Shown one piece after another: positions 26,844-35,658 of a DNA stretch of 64,000 bases (its first letter is position 1; the number at the start of each line of letters is the position of its first letter). Where the stretch lies: contig CADCJX010000007.1 in the NCBI GenBank assembly GCA_902801885.1, positions 1-64,000 on the forward strand, written 5' to 3'. A program made the translations under genes and the position numbers. The stretch is from an uncultured Bacteroidia bacterium (GTDB lineage: Bacteria > Bacteroidota > Bacteroidia > Bacteroidales > UBA932). The notes under the pieces were generated by a model that did no database searches, had not been told where the DNA came from, and worked only from the letters and a program-made list of their open reading frames with translations.

Positions 26844-28663
26844 ACCGGGAGGGTCTTCTGGCGGAGCCATGAGGCGATGTCGCCGGGGAGGCGCGGTGAC
26901 AGGGTGCGGAAGACCAGCTCGTTGTAGTCATTCAGCCACTTTATCTCGGACGCGTCGAGAAGGTCCCTTACAAGGATGGAAGTGTCGAAATGACACAGGG
27001 TCAAGGGCTCGAAACGGAGCCAGCGGCCGAAATCATTCTCACCTGCATCTACACAGAGGACCAGGTTCTCATGGCGCACACCATGCCTTCCTTCGCGGTA
27101 GATTCCAGGCTCGTCGGAAGTGATCATTCCGGGGAGAAGAGCCTGTTTGTTGAAATTCTGCCTGATGTCCTGCGGTCCTTCGTGGACATTCAGGTAGAAA
27201 CCTACTCCGTGTCCGGTCCCATGACCGAAATTACGCTTCGTATTCCACAGCGGGGCCCTTGCAAGGGCATCCAGCTGACAACCCGCAGTCCCTTTAGGAA
27301 ATACTGCCTTTGCCAGGGCGATGTGGCCCTTGAGCACCAAGGTATAGTCTTCCTTCTCAAGAGGGGTACAGGGACCGAGGGGAACCGTACGGGTTATGTC
27401 GGTGGTACCAAACAGGTACTGTCCGCCGGAATCGCAGAGGTAGAGGCCGTTGGCGAATAATTCTGCGGAATCTTCCTCCGAGGTGACATAGTGCGGCAGG
27501 GCCGCGTTCGGTCCGTATGCCGAAATGGTCTCGAAACTCTCGCCCCTGAAGCCCTCTATTTCGCTGCGGAATTCATGCAGCTTGACCGAGCATTCATATT
27601 CATTGAGAGGTTCTCCTGCCTGTACCATCTTTTCGAGCCAGAAGAAAAAGCGCTCCATCGCGAGTCCTTCCTCGAGGTGTGCTTCCTTCATCCCTGCAAT
27701 CTCCACCTCGTTCTTCACAGCCTTGCGCAGGGCTACCGGGGACTTTCCGGTCTTGACGTTGTCCTGAAGGGTGTTCTCCTTCAAGATGCCGTAAAGGTCG
27801 TAGTTGAGGGTCGATGGATCGACAAAGAGCCTGTGGATGTAGTCATCGTCAACCATTCCGGCGAGAGCCATGCCGATGTCTGAATAGTCCTGGATGTTCA
27901 CTCTATCTGCAGTGAGTTCATAGAAACTGTCTTCCGTCTCGTTGTCATCCTCGGGAAGGGGTCCCTTTCGGACAAACCACTGGGTGGTGTCGGGGGTGAC
28001 CAGGAGGTAGGACATAACCACAGGATTGTAAGCCACATCCTGGCCTCGGACATTCAGCATCCATGCAATCTCGTCCAAGGCAGTCAGCAGGATGGCATCA
28101 CAGCCATTGTCCTCCAGCCACTTGCGCAGCCAGGTGATCTTCTGCCTGCGGGACCAGCCGACAGTCTCGGCTCCGAGGGTTATTATCGGTGTCTGGGGGA
28201 TGGCGGGCCGGTCTTTCCAAAGAGGAGAGAGCATGTCGGGGACGTTGGCCACAGCTGTCCTGTCGGTGCCGATCGCTTCCCGGATTCCCAGGACGGTTGT
28301 AGCGCTGATTCCCAGACCGTCTACAGCCACGACCACTTCGTCATAGCCTTCAAAGTGCTCGGACAGCCACTGCGGGATCAGGACCTGGTTCTGGATCCTC
28401 GTCTTGTGAAGCTCTATTCCGGTCCCGGAGAGCTGCCTTTCGGCCTGGATGAAGTAGCGGGTGTCGGTCCAGAGGCCGGCGTGGTCTTCGGTGATAACTA
28501 TATCTCCTTCACCGGTGTAGCCGGAGACCCAGGCGACCTGGTGCCAGCGGGACGCCGAATACTCGCTTGCATGAGGATCGTTACCTGTCAGGATCACGAC
28601 ATCCCACCCCCGGGACCGCATCATGTCCCGGACGGCCTCGACTCTGTCAATGAATATGCTCAT
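26840..28663 (-). CDS. Xaa-Pro aminopeptidase (aminopeptidase P, M24B)
   Basis: A 607-residue three-domain aminopeptidase P. Two creatinase-like N-terminal domains precede the pita-bread catalytic domain. Metal ligands are visible in DSGGQYLFGTTDITRT (two Asp), HGTGHGVG (His), SDEPGIY (Glu) and RHENLVL (Glu). It removes N-terminal residues before proline in the cytoplasm; there is no signal peptide. Its stop codon shares the palindrome CTAG with the stop of the Dma-like gene, a 4-nt tail-to-tail overlap. It lies 17 nt behind a small envelope-stress-type operon and may be read through from it. Confidence 0.94.
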   Translation of the reverse strand: MSIFIDRVEAVRDMMRSRGWDVVILTGNDPHASEYSASRWHQVAWVSGYTGEGDIVITEDHAGLWTDTRYFIQAERQLSGTGIELHKTRIQNQVLIPQWLSEHFEGYDEVVVAVDGLGISATTVLGIREAIGTDRTAVANVPDMLSPLWKDRPAIPQTPIITLGAETVGWSRRQKITWLRKWLEDNGCDAILLTALDEIAWMLNVRGQDVAYNPVVMSYLLVTPDTTQWFVRKGPLPEDDNETEDSFYELTADRVNIQDYSDIGMALAGMVDDDYIHRLFVDPSTLNYDLYGILKENTLQDNVKTGKSPVALRKAVKNEVEIAGMKEAHLEEGLAMERFFFWLEKMVQAGEPLNEYECSVKLHEFRSEIEGFRGESFETISAYGPNAALPHYVTSEEDSAELFANGLYLCDSGGQYLFGTTDITRTVPLGPCTPLEKEDYTLVLKGHIALAKAVFPKGTAGCQLDALARAPLWNTKRNFGHGTGHGVGFYLNVHEGPQDIRQNFNKQALLPGMITSDEPGIYREGRHGVRHENLVLCVDAGENDFGRWLRFEPLTLCHFDTSILVRDLLDASEIKWLNDYNELVFRTLSPRLPGDIASWLRQKTLPV

Positions 28664-28680
28664 CTTTGAATATGTGTTCT

Positions 28681-28914
28681 CTATTTCAAGATTCTCCTCT
28701 TCAGGCGGCGGACAGTCGTCAGAAGGAGCTGGTCGACAGGGATGTACGCCGAAACCGACTTGAGGCCGGACATCAGCATATTCCCGGGGGAATATGATTC
28801 CCTCATGTCGTAGAAGGACTCCTTCACCTCAACGCTCTTGGACTCGAGCCTGGATTTGACCTGCTTCTGGGCTTTCTCAAGCTGATCCATTGTCTTGATG
28901 TCACTGTACTTCAT
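28681..28914 (-). CDS. Small basic/helical protein of the YtxH-holin cluster
   Basis: A 77-residue protein; I chose the ATG at 28914. A TTG at 28941 would overlap the upstream gene by 17 nt and add nine residues. There is no signal peptide. The first half is charged and helical (MDQLEKAQKQVKSRLESKSV); the second half is amphipathic and ends basic (VRRLKRRILK). Family not recognised. The 10-nt gap to the holin-like gene shows it belongs to the same three-gene envelope cluster. Confidence 0.68.
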   Translation of the reverse strand: MKYSDIKTMDQLEKAQKQVKSRLESKSVEVKESFYDMRESYSPGNMLMSGLKSVSAYIPVDQLLLTTVRRLKRRILK

Positions 28915-28924
28915 CTTTTGCAGG

Positions 28925-29275
28925 CTATTTGTCTTCGTCAAAGAACAATTTCACGAAAAGAGGCACGAAAGTGTCCCTGAAGAGTTTCTTCCTTAGAAGT
29001 ACCAGTACCACGAGGACCAGCAGGAAGAAGGCGGCCACGATGGCTGCACCTCCCGCATAACTGCCTATCATTTCCCCGATCCACATCACTCCTCCGATGG
29101 CGATCGAAGTAAGGATGATCGACACTACGAAAAGGACAAGCAGCATGTACAGAAGCTTGCTCAAGGTCATTGAGAGCCCTTTTGCCGAACGCAGTTTCAG
29201 ATCGTTGATTCGAAGGTCAATATATTCGGAAGCCTCCTGACCGAGATCTTCGATCGGTCTTGTGAAATCTCCCAT
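28925..29275 (-). CDS. Phage holin/YqjE-like small membrane protein
   Basis: A 116-residue protein with two transmembrane helices (about 40-66 and 75-95) and charged ends (N-terminal EDLGQEASEYIDLRINDLKL). This matches the Phage_holin_3_6/YqjE-type family, which in chromosomes accompanies YtxH-like and CsbD-like stress genes and is not a phage lysis protein. It is in one operon with a YtxH protein 3 nt upstream and a small helical protein downstream. There are no phage genes nearby. Confidence 0.8.
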   Translation of the reverse strand: MGDFTRPIEDLGQEASEYIDLRINDLKLRSAKGLSMTLSKLLYMLLVLFVVSIILTSIAIGGVMWIGEMIGSYAGGAAIVAAFFLLVLVVLVLLRKKLFRDTFVPLFVKLFFDEDK

Positions 29276-29278
29276 GAC

Positions 29279-29686
29279 CTAGGCGTCTTCGGCGTTCCAC
29301 TGATCCTCAGTCTCCTCAGGATCCTTTGAGAGTGCCTTCTCGAGCTTGTCAAGCTGGGCGAGGATCTTCAGGCGAGCTTCCTCCTTGATGTCTCCGGCCT
29401 GGTCGGTGAGAGTCTCCTTGAGATTCTTAAGATCCCTTCTGGCAAGCCTGGCGCGGGCCCTCATCCTGGAAGTAGCGCTCTCAGCACCTTCCTTGACGTC
29501 CTCGAAGGTCTCCTTTGCCTTGTCGAAACCCTCGTCGGCGGCGTCCATGAATTCGTCCCAGCCTTCGGCGGCTGCGACTTTCACCTTGCGGCGGGTCTCT
29601 TCACCCTTTTCGGGGGCGAACAAAAGTCCCAGGGTCAGACCGGCGGCAGCCCCGGCTATCAATGCGAAAAATGAATCTCCTTTCAT
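29279..29686 (-). CDS. YtxH-domain protein
   Basis: A 135-residue protein with an N-terminal transmembrane glycine-rich helix (FFALIAGAAAGLTLGLLFAP) followed by the conserved EKGEETRRK and a long charged helix. That is the YtxH family, general stress proteins of unknown mechanism. It is the first gene of a tight three-gene operon with a holin-like protein and a small helical protein. A TATATTTG box (29720-29727, minus) sits 33 nt upstream of its start. Confidence 0.87.
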   Translation of the reverse strand: MKGDSFFALIAGAAAGLTLGLLFAPEKGEETRRKVKVAAAEGWDEFMDAADEGFDKAKETFEDVKEGAESATSRMRARARLARRDLKNLKETLTDQAGDIKEEARLKILAQLDKLEKALSKDPEETEDQWNAEDA

Positions 29687-29719
29687 GGCTATAAGTGTTT
29701 AAATCTAATGCAGTTCTTA

Positions 29720-29727
29720 CAAATATA
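29720..29727 (-). promoter_or_regulatory. -7 box (TATATTTG) for the YtxH operon
   Basis: The minus strand reads TATATTTG 33 nt upstream of the YtxH ATG. No standard-spaced -33 box is visible. Confidence 0.42.
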
Positions 29728-29752
29728 GTGCTATTATTTCACAATCATCGGG

Positions 29753-30163
29753 TCAAGTGACGGCATTCAGGAAGTCCTCCGGAGTGAAGACGGGGATGGG
29801 GACATCCTTGTAATGCTTCATGTTCCGGGTGACTATTACATCACAGGATGCCGCTTTGACACATGCGATCTGAAGCGAATCTTCGAAGTCGGGTCCGGCA
29901 AGGCGCAAGGCATTGTAGACCTGCTGGTCGCCCATGGGAAGAACGGAAACACTGTCAAACAGGGCCTTAAGGACACCGAGAGATTCATCGCCAGAAAGGT
30001 ATTTCCTGAGAATATAAGCGATGTTTGCAAAACTGAGGACGGAGGTGCAGTTCCTGATCTGCTGATCCCTGCCGAACTGGAGGATCTGCTTGGCATTTTC
30101 AGCTCCGCTGCGGTCAAGGATGGCATCAAGAATGACGTTGGAATCAAGAAAGACTGTTTTCAT
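29753..30163 (-). CDS. PIN-domain toxin (VapC-type ribonuclease)
   Basis: A 136-residue PIN domain. The first acidic residue is in FLDSNVILD, the central acidic pair in DFEDSLQIACVKA and the last Asp in CDVIVTRNMKHYKD, a pattern fit for metal-dependent RNA cleavage. Its start overlaps the upstream gene by 4 nt, and that gene encodes a DUF6364-like antitoxin, so this is a type II toxin-antitoxin pair. The target RNA is unknown. Confidence 0.87.
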   Translation of the reverse strand: MKTVFLDSNVILDAILDRSGAENAKQILQFGRDQQIRNCTSVLSFANIAYILRKYLSGDESLGVLKALFDSVSVLPMGDQQVYNALRLAGPDFEDSLQIACVKAASCDVIVTRNMKHYKDVPIPVFTPEDFLNAVT

Positions 30164-30441
30164 CTGTTCAAGAGGTATGCAAGTCTGTCATCGTCCTCCA
30201 AGTCCTTTTTGGATATTTTTCCTGCCAGTGCGCCGTGGATCCGTTCCACTTCCGGGGAGAATGTCTTTGACAAAGTGAGTTTGGGAAGGCTTTCCCTCCT
30301 TTCAATATCCGATCTCAAGACAGATTCGACATAGGCGTTCAGGCTCTTGTCCTCCTTGAGGGCATAATACTTCAGTTTGGCGATGAACGTGTCGTCAAAC
30401 CTGAAGATGGCCTGCCTTCTTTGAGATGATGCAGTTTCCAT
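30160..30441 (-). CDS. DUF6364/RHH-like antitoxin
   Basis: A 93-residue protein. Residues 10-45 (AIFRFDDTFIAKLKYYALKE then SLNAYVESVL) read as a ribbon-helix-helix DNA-binding fold of the DUF6364 type. The acidic/basic C-terminal tail (KISKKDLEDDDRLAYLL) would wrap the toxin. The 4-nt overlap with the PIN gene and a palindrome over its promoter (30488-30514) support autoregulation. Confidence 0.83.
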   Translation of the reverse strand: METASSQRRQAIFRFDDTFIAKLKYYALKEDKSLNAYVESVLRSDIERRESLPKLTLSKTFSPEVERIHGALAGKISKKDLEDDDRLAYLLNR

Positions 30442-30466
30442 AGAATTCCGGTGTTGTGTCCACCGT

Positions 30467-30497
30467 CAAAAATAGAAAGAATTCCAGTGATATCAAA
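30467..30497 (-). promoter_or_regulatory. Promoter of the toxin-antitoxin operon (TTTG-N19-TATTTTTG)
   Basis: On the minus strand TTTG (30497-30494) and TATTTTTG (30474-30467) are spaced by 19 nt, an exact match to the Bacteroidetes -33/-7 promoter. The antitoxin ATG is 26 nt further downstream. Confidence 0.75.
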
Positions 30498-30514
30498 AAT
30501 TAAATTTGATATCA
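30488..30514. promoter_or_regulatory. Palindromic operator of the toxin-antitoxin operon
   Basis: TGATATCAAA (30488-30497) and its perfect reverse complement TTTGATATCA (30505-30514) are separated by 7 nt. The left arm covers the -33 TTTG of the antitoxin promoter. This is the layout expected for RHH antitoxin autorepression. Confidence 0.72.
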
Positions 30515-30543
30515 ATTTTCTTCCTGCAATCTTTCAATAAAAG

Positions 30544-30575
30544 TTGTAGGTGCATCAACATTTCGGTATCTTTGT
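30544..30575 (+). promoter_or_regulatory. Promoter of dnaE (GTTG-N20-TATCTTTG)
   Basis: TATCTTTG at 30568-30575 fits the -7 consensus, with a 3-of-4 -33 match (GTTG, 30544-30547) 20 nt upstream. The dnaE ATG is 20 nt after the -7 box. Confidence 0.55.
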
Positions 30576-30595
30576 AAGACTCAAATCATCCTGAA

Positions 30596-33500
30596 ATGGC
30601 CTTCGTACACCTTCACGTCCACACCCAGTATTCCATCCTCGACGGCTTCTCGTCAATAGCAACCCTGTTCGACAGGGCCGAGGAGATGGGCATGCCCGCC
30701 CTGGCGATCACCGACCACGGCAACATGTACGGAGTCAAGGAGTTCTTCAAGTTCGCCGACAAGCACCGCGACAAGGAGACCAAGGAGTACAAGGTCAAAC
30801 CCATCATCGGATGCGAGGTCTATGTGACGCGTCATTATGACCCCAGGATCAAGGACAACGAGCACCGCTCCTACTACCATCTCATCCTCCTGGCCAAGAA
30901 CCAGACAGGCTACAAGAACCTGATGAACATCGTGTCGCTGGGTCACATCGAGGGTCTCTACTATGGCAAGCCGAGGGTCAGCCATCAGATTATCGAGAAA
31001 TATCATGAAGGCCTGATCTGCTGCTCCGCCTGTCTCGCTGGAGAAATTCCGAAAGACATAGTGGCCGGTAAGATGGATGAGGCCAGGAAGGCTGTCCAGT
31101 GGCACAAGAAGGTCTTCGGTGACGACTACTATCTCGAAGTGATGCTCCACAAGACCGAGGTACCCGGCCTGTCCCTTGAAGTCTGGGAACAACAGCAGAT
31201 AAGCAATGCTGGAATATTCCAGCTAGCAAGCGAGACAGGAGTCAAGGTCGTAGCCACCAACGACGTCCACTTCGTAGACAAGGAAGACGGGCCGGCTCAC
31301 GACCACCTCATCTGCCTCAACACCGGCAAGAAGATATTCGAGGAACCACGCCTCCACTACACCCAGCAGGAGTACCTGAAGAGTGAAGAGGAAATGGCCG
31401 CACTCTTCCCGGACCATCCGGAGGTCCTGGCCAACACCCTCGAGATTGCAGACAAGGTCGAGGTCTACAGCATCGACCGCGACCACGTACTGCCGAAGTA
31501 CGAGATCGATCCGGCCTTCCTGGATGACATCGAGACCTACTTGGAGCAGTACAAAGATATAATTGATGCCGGAAGGAACGACAAGAAGGGCAATTACCGC
31601 GGCGACGAGTTTTGCAAGTCGGTGGCCTACCTCTGCCACCTGACATACCTCGGAGCTGAAAAGCGCTATGGAAAGACTTTGAACGAAGAACAGGCCGAAA
31701 GGCTCGACTTCGAGTTGAAGACGATCTGCCGCATGGGCTTCCCGGACTACTTCCTGATCGTCCAGGACTATATTGCCGCATGCCGTAAGAAAGGTAGTCT
31801 GGTAGGTCCTGGGCGTGGTTCGGCGGCCGGTTCGGCAGTTGCCTACTGCCTTGGGATTACCAACCTCGACCCTATCAAGTACCAGCTCCTGTTCGAGCGT
31901 TTCCTCAATCCGGACCGAATCTCGATGCCGGATATAGACGTCGACTTCGAAGACCTCGGACTTGCCCATAAATATGTCGACGACACCTATGGCAAGGACC
32001 ATGTGTCAAGAGTCATCACCTTCGGAACGATGCTCGCAAAGGGTGCCATCAAGGACGTTGCCAGGGTCCGTGACCTGCCGCTCGACGAGTCCAACCGTCT
32101 CTCCGGCCTGGTGCCTGACCGTCTGAGTGAAAAGGTAGAGAAGGAATATCCTTTCAATCCCAAACTCGACGAGCTGAAACCGGGCTTCAAGTCTTATGAG
32201 AAGGACGGCAAGTGGTTCCAGAAGGGAATGGAAGAGACCGACGTCAAGATCACGCTGAAGAACTGCTACCGCCTGGTCCCCGAACTGAAGGACTTGCTCG
32301 AGAACGGCAGCGACCAGGTCAAGGACGTCTTGAAATTCGCCCTGAAGCTGGAAGGATGCATCCGCCAGGTCGGAATGCATGCCTGCGCGACCATAATCGG
32401 ACGTGGAAGGCTGACGGACTACATCCCGATCTGCCTGTCTCAGGACAAGGAGACCGGAGAACTTGTCTGGACCAGCCAGTACGACGGCCACTACATCGAG
32501 GATGTGGGAATGCTCAAGATGGACTTCCTGGGCCTCAACACCCTCACGATCATCCATAAATGCCTGGACAACATCAAGCTCCGTTTCGGAGAAGACATTG
32601 ACATAGAGGCAATCGACATAAACGACAAACCTACCTACGAACTCTACAGCCGCGGCGACACCGACAGCGTGTTCCAGTTTGAATCCCCCGGGATGAAGAA
32701 CTGGCTCCAGAGACTTCATCCGGAGCGTTTCGAGGACCTCATTGCAATGAACGCCCTCTACCGTCCTGGCCCTATGGACTACATTCCCAACTTCGTCAAC
32801 AGGAAGCTCGGACTTGAGGCTATTGAATACGACCTCCCCGAGATGGAGGAATTCCTCAAGGACACCTACGGAGTCACTGTCTACCAGGAGCAAGTCATGC
32901 TTCTCTCCCAGAAGCTGGCAGGCTTCACCAAAGGCGAAGCTGACAAGCTCCGCAAGGCGATGGGAAAGAAGCAGATCGCCATCCTGAACGAACTGAAGGA
33001 CAAGTTCATGACGGGAGGCATGGCCAACGGCCATCCGGAAAAGACCCTGGACAAGATCTGGAAGGACTGGGAGAAGTTCGCGCAGTACGCTTTCAACAAG
33101 TCCCATGCGACCTGTTATGCATGGGTGTCATACCAGACGGGATGGCTCAAGTGCCACTATCCGGCCGAATTCTTCGCAGCCAACCTGTCATGCAACCTTG
33201 GTAACACGGCAGAAATCAGGAAGATCCTCTCCGACTGCAAGGCACATAAGATAAGGGTGATGAACCCGGATGTCAACGAGTCCTATTCCCACTTCACCGT
33301 CAACAAGGACGGGAACATCCGCTTCGGCCTGAAGGGAATAAAGGGCTTCGGAACCAATGTTGCCGATGCGATCATAGCAGGAAGGGCTAAGGACGGTCCC
33401 TACAAGGACATCTTCGACTTCGTGGAAAGGATGGATGGTGTGCTCAACCGCAAAGCCCTGGAATGCCTGGTCTACTCGGGAGGCTTCGACTCCTTCGGCC

Positions 33501-34369
33501 TTAAGAGGCGCCAGTTCTTCATGCCTTGCAAGAACGGCAGTTTCTTCATCGACGAGCTTGCCCGTTATGCAGCCTTGTACAGTCAGGACAGTGCGGACTC
33601 CGGAGCATCCCTCTTCGGCGAAATGGAAGAGATGAAGCCGGTACGGCCGGATATTCCTGAAAATGTCGAGATAGACGACGAGATGGAGATCCTCCAGAAG
33701 GAAAAGGAATATGTCGGGATGTACATTTCCTCCCACCCGCTTGAGAAATATTCCTTCGAGATGGAGACCTTCACGAACCAGGAGCTTGCCACCCTGGGGA
33801 ACGTCATCGCCGAATGCGAAGCTTCCAAGAAAAAGATGAAGATCGCGGTGGCAGGCCTTGTCACGGAGACTTCAACCCTCACCACCAAGACCGGAAAACC
33901 ATATTCCCGCACCAAGCTTGAAGACTACAGCGGCTCGTACGAACTATCACTCTTCGGACGGGACTACGAGACCTTCATGAAGTACCTCCAGCCGCATGCA
34001 AGCCTCTACATTGAAGGTGAGATCGATGAGAAATATTCCATCAGGCCCGAAGAAAGAGCCCAGGGGAAAGTGGCTCCTTTCGGTTTCAGGATCAAAGGAA
34101 TATCCTTGCTCGGCAACGTCAACGAGACCAAACTGGCCGGATTCTCGATCAGCATCACCACACCCATGCTGACCGAAAAGTTCCGCAAGGACCTGGTCAA
34201 GCTAGTCAGCACCAACAAGGGCAAGACTCCCCTGAAGATGTACCTCTACGATCCAGGCACAAAGTACAACATCGAATTCCACTCGACCAAGTTCCAGGTA
34301 GCTGTCACTTCCGACTTCGTCTCATCCCTGAAACTCATGGGAGTCAAGTGCGCCCCGGTACTGAAATAA
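30596..34369 (+). CDS. dnaE: DNA polymerase III alpha subunit
   Basis: A 1257-residue replicative polymerase. It has the N-terminal PHP domain (HLHVHTQYSILDG, then ITDHGNMYGV), a palm with the catalytic acidic pair in PDIDVDFED near residue 446, fingers with YRPGPMDYIPNF, a helix-hairpin-helix region around FVERMDGVLNRKALECLV, and a C-terminal OB fold (KIAVAGLVTETSTLTTKTGKP). Length and order match DnaE of the DnaE1 type. It has its own promoter and a strong terminator just after the stop, so it is probably a single-gene unit. Confidence 0.98.
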   Translation: MAFVHLHVHTQYSILDGFSSIATLFDRAEEMGMPALAITDHGNMYGVKEFFKFADKHRDKETKEYKVKPIIGCEVYVTRHYDPRIKDNEHRSYYHLILLAKNQTGYKNLMNIVSLGHIEGLYYGKPRVSHQIIEKYHEGLICCSACLAGEIPKDIVAGKMDEARKAVQWHKKVFGDDYYLEVMLHKTEVPGLSLEVWEQQQISNAGIFQLASETGVKVVATNDVHFVDKEDGPAHDHLICLNTGKKIFEEPRLHYTQQEYLKSEEEMAALFPDHPEVLANTLEIADKVEVYSIDRDHVLPKYEIDPAFLDDIETYLEQYKDIIDAGRNDKKGNYRGDEFCKSVAYLCHLTYLGAEKRYGKTLNEEQAERLDFELKTICRMGFPDYFLIVQDYIAACRKKGSLVGPGRGSAAGSAVAYCLGITNLDPIKYQLLFERFLNPDRISMPDIDVDFEDLGLAHKYVDDTYGKDHVSRVITFGTMLAKGAIKDVARVRDLPLDESNRLSGLVPDRLSEKVEKEYPFNPKLDELKPGFKSYEKDGKWFQKGMEETDVKITLKNCYRLVPELKDLLENGSDQVKDVLKFALKLEGCIRQVGMHACATIIGRGRLTDYIPICLSQDKETGELVWTSQYDGHYIEDVGMLKMDFLGLNTLTIIHKCLDNIKLRFGEDIDIEAIDINDKPTYELYSRGDTDSVFQFESPGMKNWLQRLHPERFEDLIAMNALYRPGPMDYIPNFVNRKLGLEAIEYDLPEMEEFLKDTYGVTVYQEQVMLLSQKLAGFTKGEADKLRKAMGKKQIAILNELKDKFMTGGMANGHPEKTLDKIWKDWEKFAQYAFNKSHATCYAWVSYQTGWLKCHYPAEFFAANLSCNLGNTAEIRKILSDCKAHKIRVMNPDVNESYSHFTVNKDGNIRFGLKGIKGFGTNVADAIIAGRAKDGPYKDIFDFVERMDGVLNRKALECLVYSGGFDSFGLKRRQFFMPCKNGSFFIDELARYAALYSQDSADSGASLFGEMEEMKPVRPDIPENVEIDDEMEILQKEKEYVGMYISSHPLEKYSFEMETFTNQELATLGNVIAECEASKKKMKIAVAGLVTETSTLTTKTGKPYSRTKLEDYSGSYELSLFGRDYETFMKYLQPHASLYIEGEIDEKYSIRPEERAQGKVAPFGFRIKGISLLGNVNETKLAGFSISITTPMLTEKFRKDLVKLVSTNKGKTPLKMYLYDPGTKYNIEFHSTKFQVAVTSDFVSSLKLMGVKCAPVLK

Positions 34370-34371
34370 AA

Positions 34372-34402
34372 AAGGCGGGGTGAGTTGCTCTCATCCCGCC
34401 TT
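34372..34402. terminator. Rho-independent terminator between dnaE and a converging barrel gene
   Basis: AAGGCGGGGTGAG (34372-34384) pairs with 34390-34402 with one mismatch and a 5-nt loop, 3 nt after the dnaE stop. A-rich on the left and T-containing on the right, so it may act in both directions. Confidence 0.82.
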
Positions 34403-34419
34403 GTACTATTGCCTATATT

Positions 34420-35034
34420 CTAGAAAAGATAAGCGATTCCAGCCTTGGCATAGCTCTTTGTCCACTTGGTTCCATCATTGGAGGTGTCGAGGTTGAAGAG
34501 ACCCTGGTCGAAGCCGGCAGTGATCTGGAACCTGTAAAGGTTAAGACCGAGGCCGCCACCAAGAAGAAGGTTGGTCCTGCTGTAGTTGTTGTTGTCGTAG
34601 CGATCAACCTTGGGGCTGTTGTTTCCAGCCACGGAGACCTCTATTGTCGAGGCAAGGCCGATCTGGGCTGTAGGGCCAGCGAAAACGAATAACCTGGCGT
34701 TCTCACCGAGGCCGAAACCGACGTTCAGATAGACCGGAACGTTGATGAAGTGCTCCCTGACCTTGGCGCCGAGCTGACCGTTGAACTCGCTGTCATTGGA
34801 AAAGAGCATGGAATAATAGAGTCCGGGAGTTATTCCTACGAATCCGACGATCGGAAGGTTGTAGGAAACACCGGCATAGAATCCGTTCATACCCATATCC
34901 ACGGGATCGATTCCTTTCAGAGAGATCTGGTCATTAGCGTGAAGGACACCTGCACCAACAGACATCTGGGCGAAAGAGTTAGTGGCGACAGTCATCATGA
35001 ATGCAGCCACGATAAGAGTAACGATTCTCTTCAT
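34420..35034 (-). CDS. Small outer-membrane beta-barrel protein (porin-like)
   Basis: A 204-residue protein from ATG 35034, chosen because it begins a clear signal peptide (MKRIVTLIVAAFMMTVATNSFA); the frame is open 21 codons further upstream without such features. The mature part alternates polar and nonpolar residues in about eight strands (GVSYNLPIVGFVGITPGLYY) and ends YLF, typical of PorT/OmpW-like Bacteroidetes barrels. It converges on dnaE. Function unknown. Confidence 0.85.
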   Translation of the reverse strand: MKRIVTLIVAAFMMTVATNSFAQMSVGAGVLHANDQISLKGIDPVDMGMNGFYAGVSYNLPIVGFVGITPGLYYSMLFSNDSEFNGQLGAKVREHFINVPVYLNVGFGLGENARLFVFAGPTAQIGLASTIEVSVAGNNSPKVDRYDNNNYSRTNLLLGGGLGLNLYRFQITAGFDQGLFNLDTSNDGTKWTKSYAKAGIAYLF

Positions 35035-35144
35035 TTGCTTTCTTGTTTTAGTTGTTTTACGCCGCGAATTTAGCGATTTTACATCAATTTGATGCAAGGT
35101 TTTTAATTTTATGGATTTAATTGATTGAGATATATATTATTGTC

Positions 35145-35609
35145 ATGAGAAGATTGCTTTTGTTTTTGCTGTTGCTCATTCCATTTGTAAGCAAGGCTCA
35201 GAACTATGTCCAAGCAGGTCCGTCAGTGTACCCGATGGGTTCCTGGGGAGCAGAGATCGTCGGTGATTTCAAAGTAGCGGACATCACTCCGAAACTTTCA
35301 TTTGGAATAGGAGTGATGGCGTTCGCCTCATCTGGCAAAACCCACGACGAGCCAACCCCGGATCAGACCGTAAGGGAGTATTATGGAGCCCCACAATTAA
35401 ACTTAAGGTATTCTTTCTCAAGGGTATTTGACATCTACATGAGAGGAGGAGCAGGATGGTACGGATCCAAAAAGGAGGAAGGAGACCTGGTCAGCAAATT
35501 CATGGCAAACGGAATGGTTGGAGCCGGAGTTTCCTTATTGCCTTTCTTGGGATTATACGCCGAAATAGGTCTGCCTTTCAGCAGCCTGGGTGTCCGGTTT
35601 GCTTTTTAG
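35145..35609 (+). CDS. Small outer-membrane beta-barrel-like protein
   Basis: A 154-residue exported protein. The start is ATG 35145, which opens a strong signal peptide (MRRLLLFLLLLIPFVSKAQ); an upstream TTG in the same frame is less likely. The mature protein has strand-like alternation (PQLNLRYSFSRVFDIYMRGG) and ends LGVRFAF with a C-terminal Phe. It is divergent from another small barrel gene across 110 bp. Family not identified beyond barrel-like. Confidence 0.75.
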   Translation: MRRLLLFLLLLIPFVSKAQNYVQAGPSVYPMGSWGAEIVGDFKVADITPKLSFGIGVMAFASSGKTHDEPTPDQTVREYYGAPQLNLRYSFSRVFDIYMRGGAGWYGSKKEEGDLVSKFMANGMVGAGVSLLPFLGLYAEIGLPFSSLGVRFAF

Positions 35610-35628
35610 TTTTTTCCTGCTATCTTTG
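35598..35628 (+). promoter_or_regulatory. Promoter of a small lipoprotein gene (TTTG-N19-TATCTTTG)
   Basis: TTTG (35598-35601) lies inside the last codons of the barrel gene; TATCTTTG (35621-35628) follows after exactly 19 nt. The next ATG is 30 nt downstream. Confidence 0.7.
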
Positions 35629-35658
35629 TGATTGATGTTCAGATAATTGTTAAGGGAC

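Noticed and set aside
28925-29275. Prophage signal from the holin-like gene
   Set aside because: There are no phage structural, integrase or lysin genes around it; it belongs to a YtxH-type chromosomal operon.
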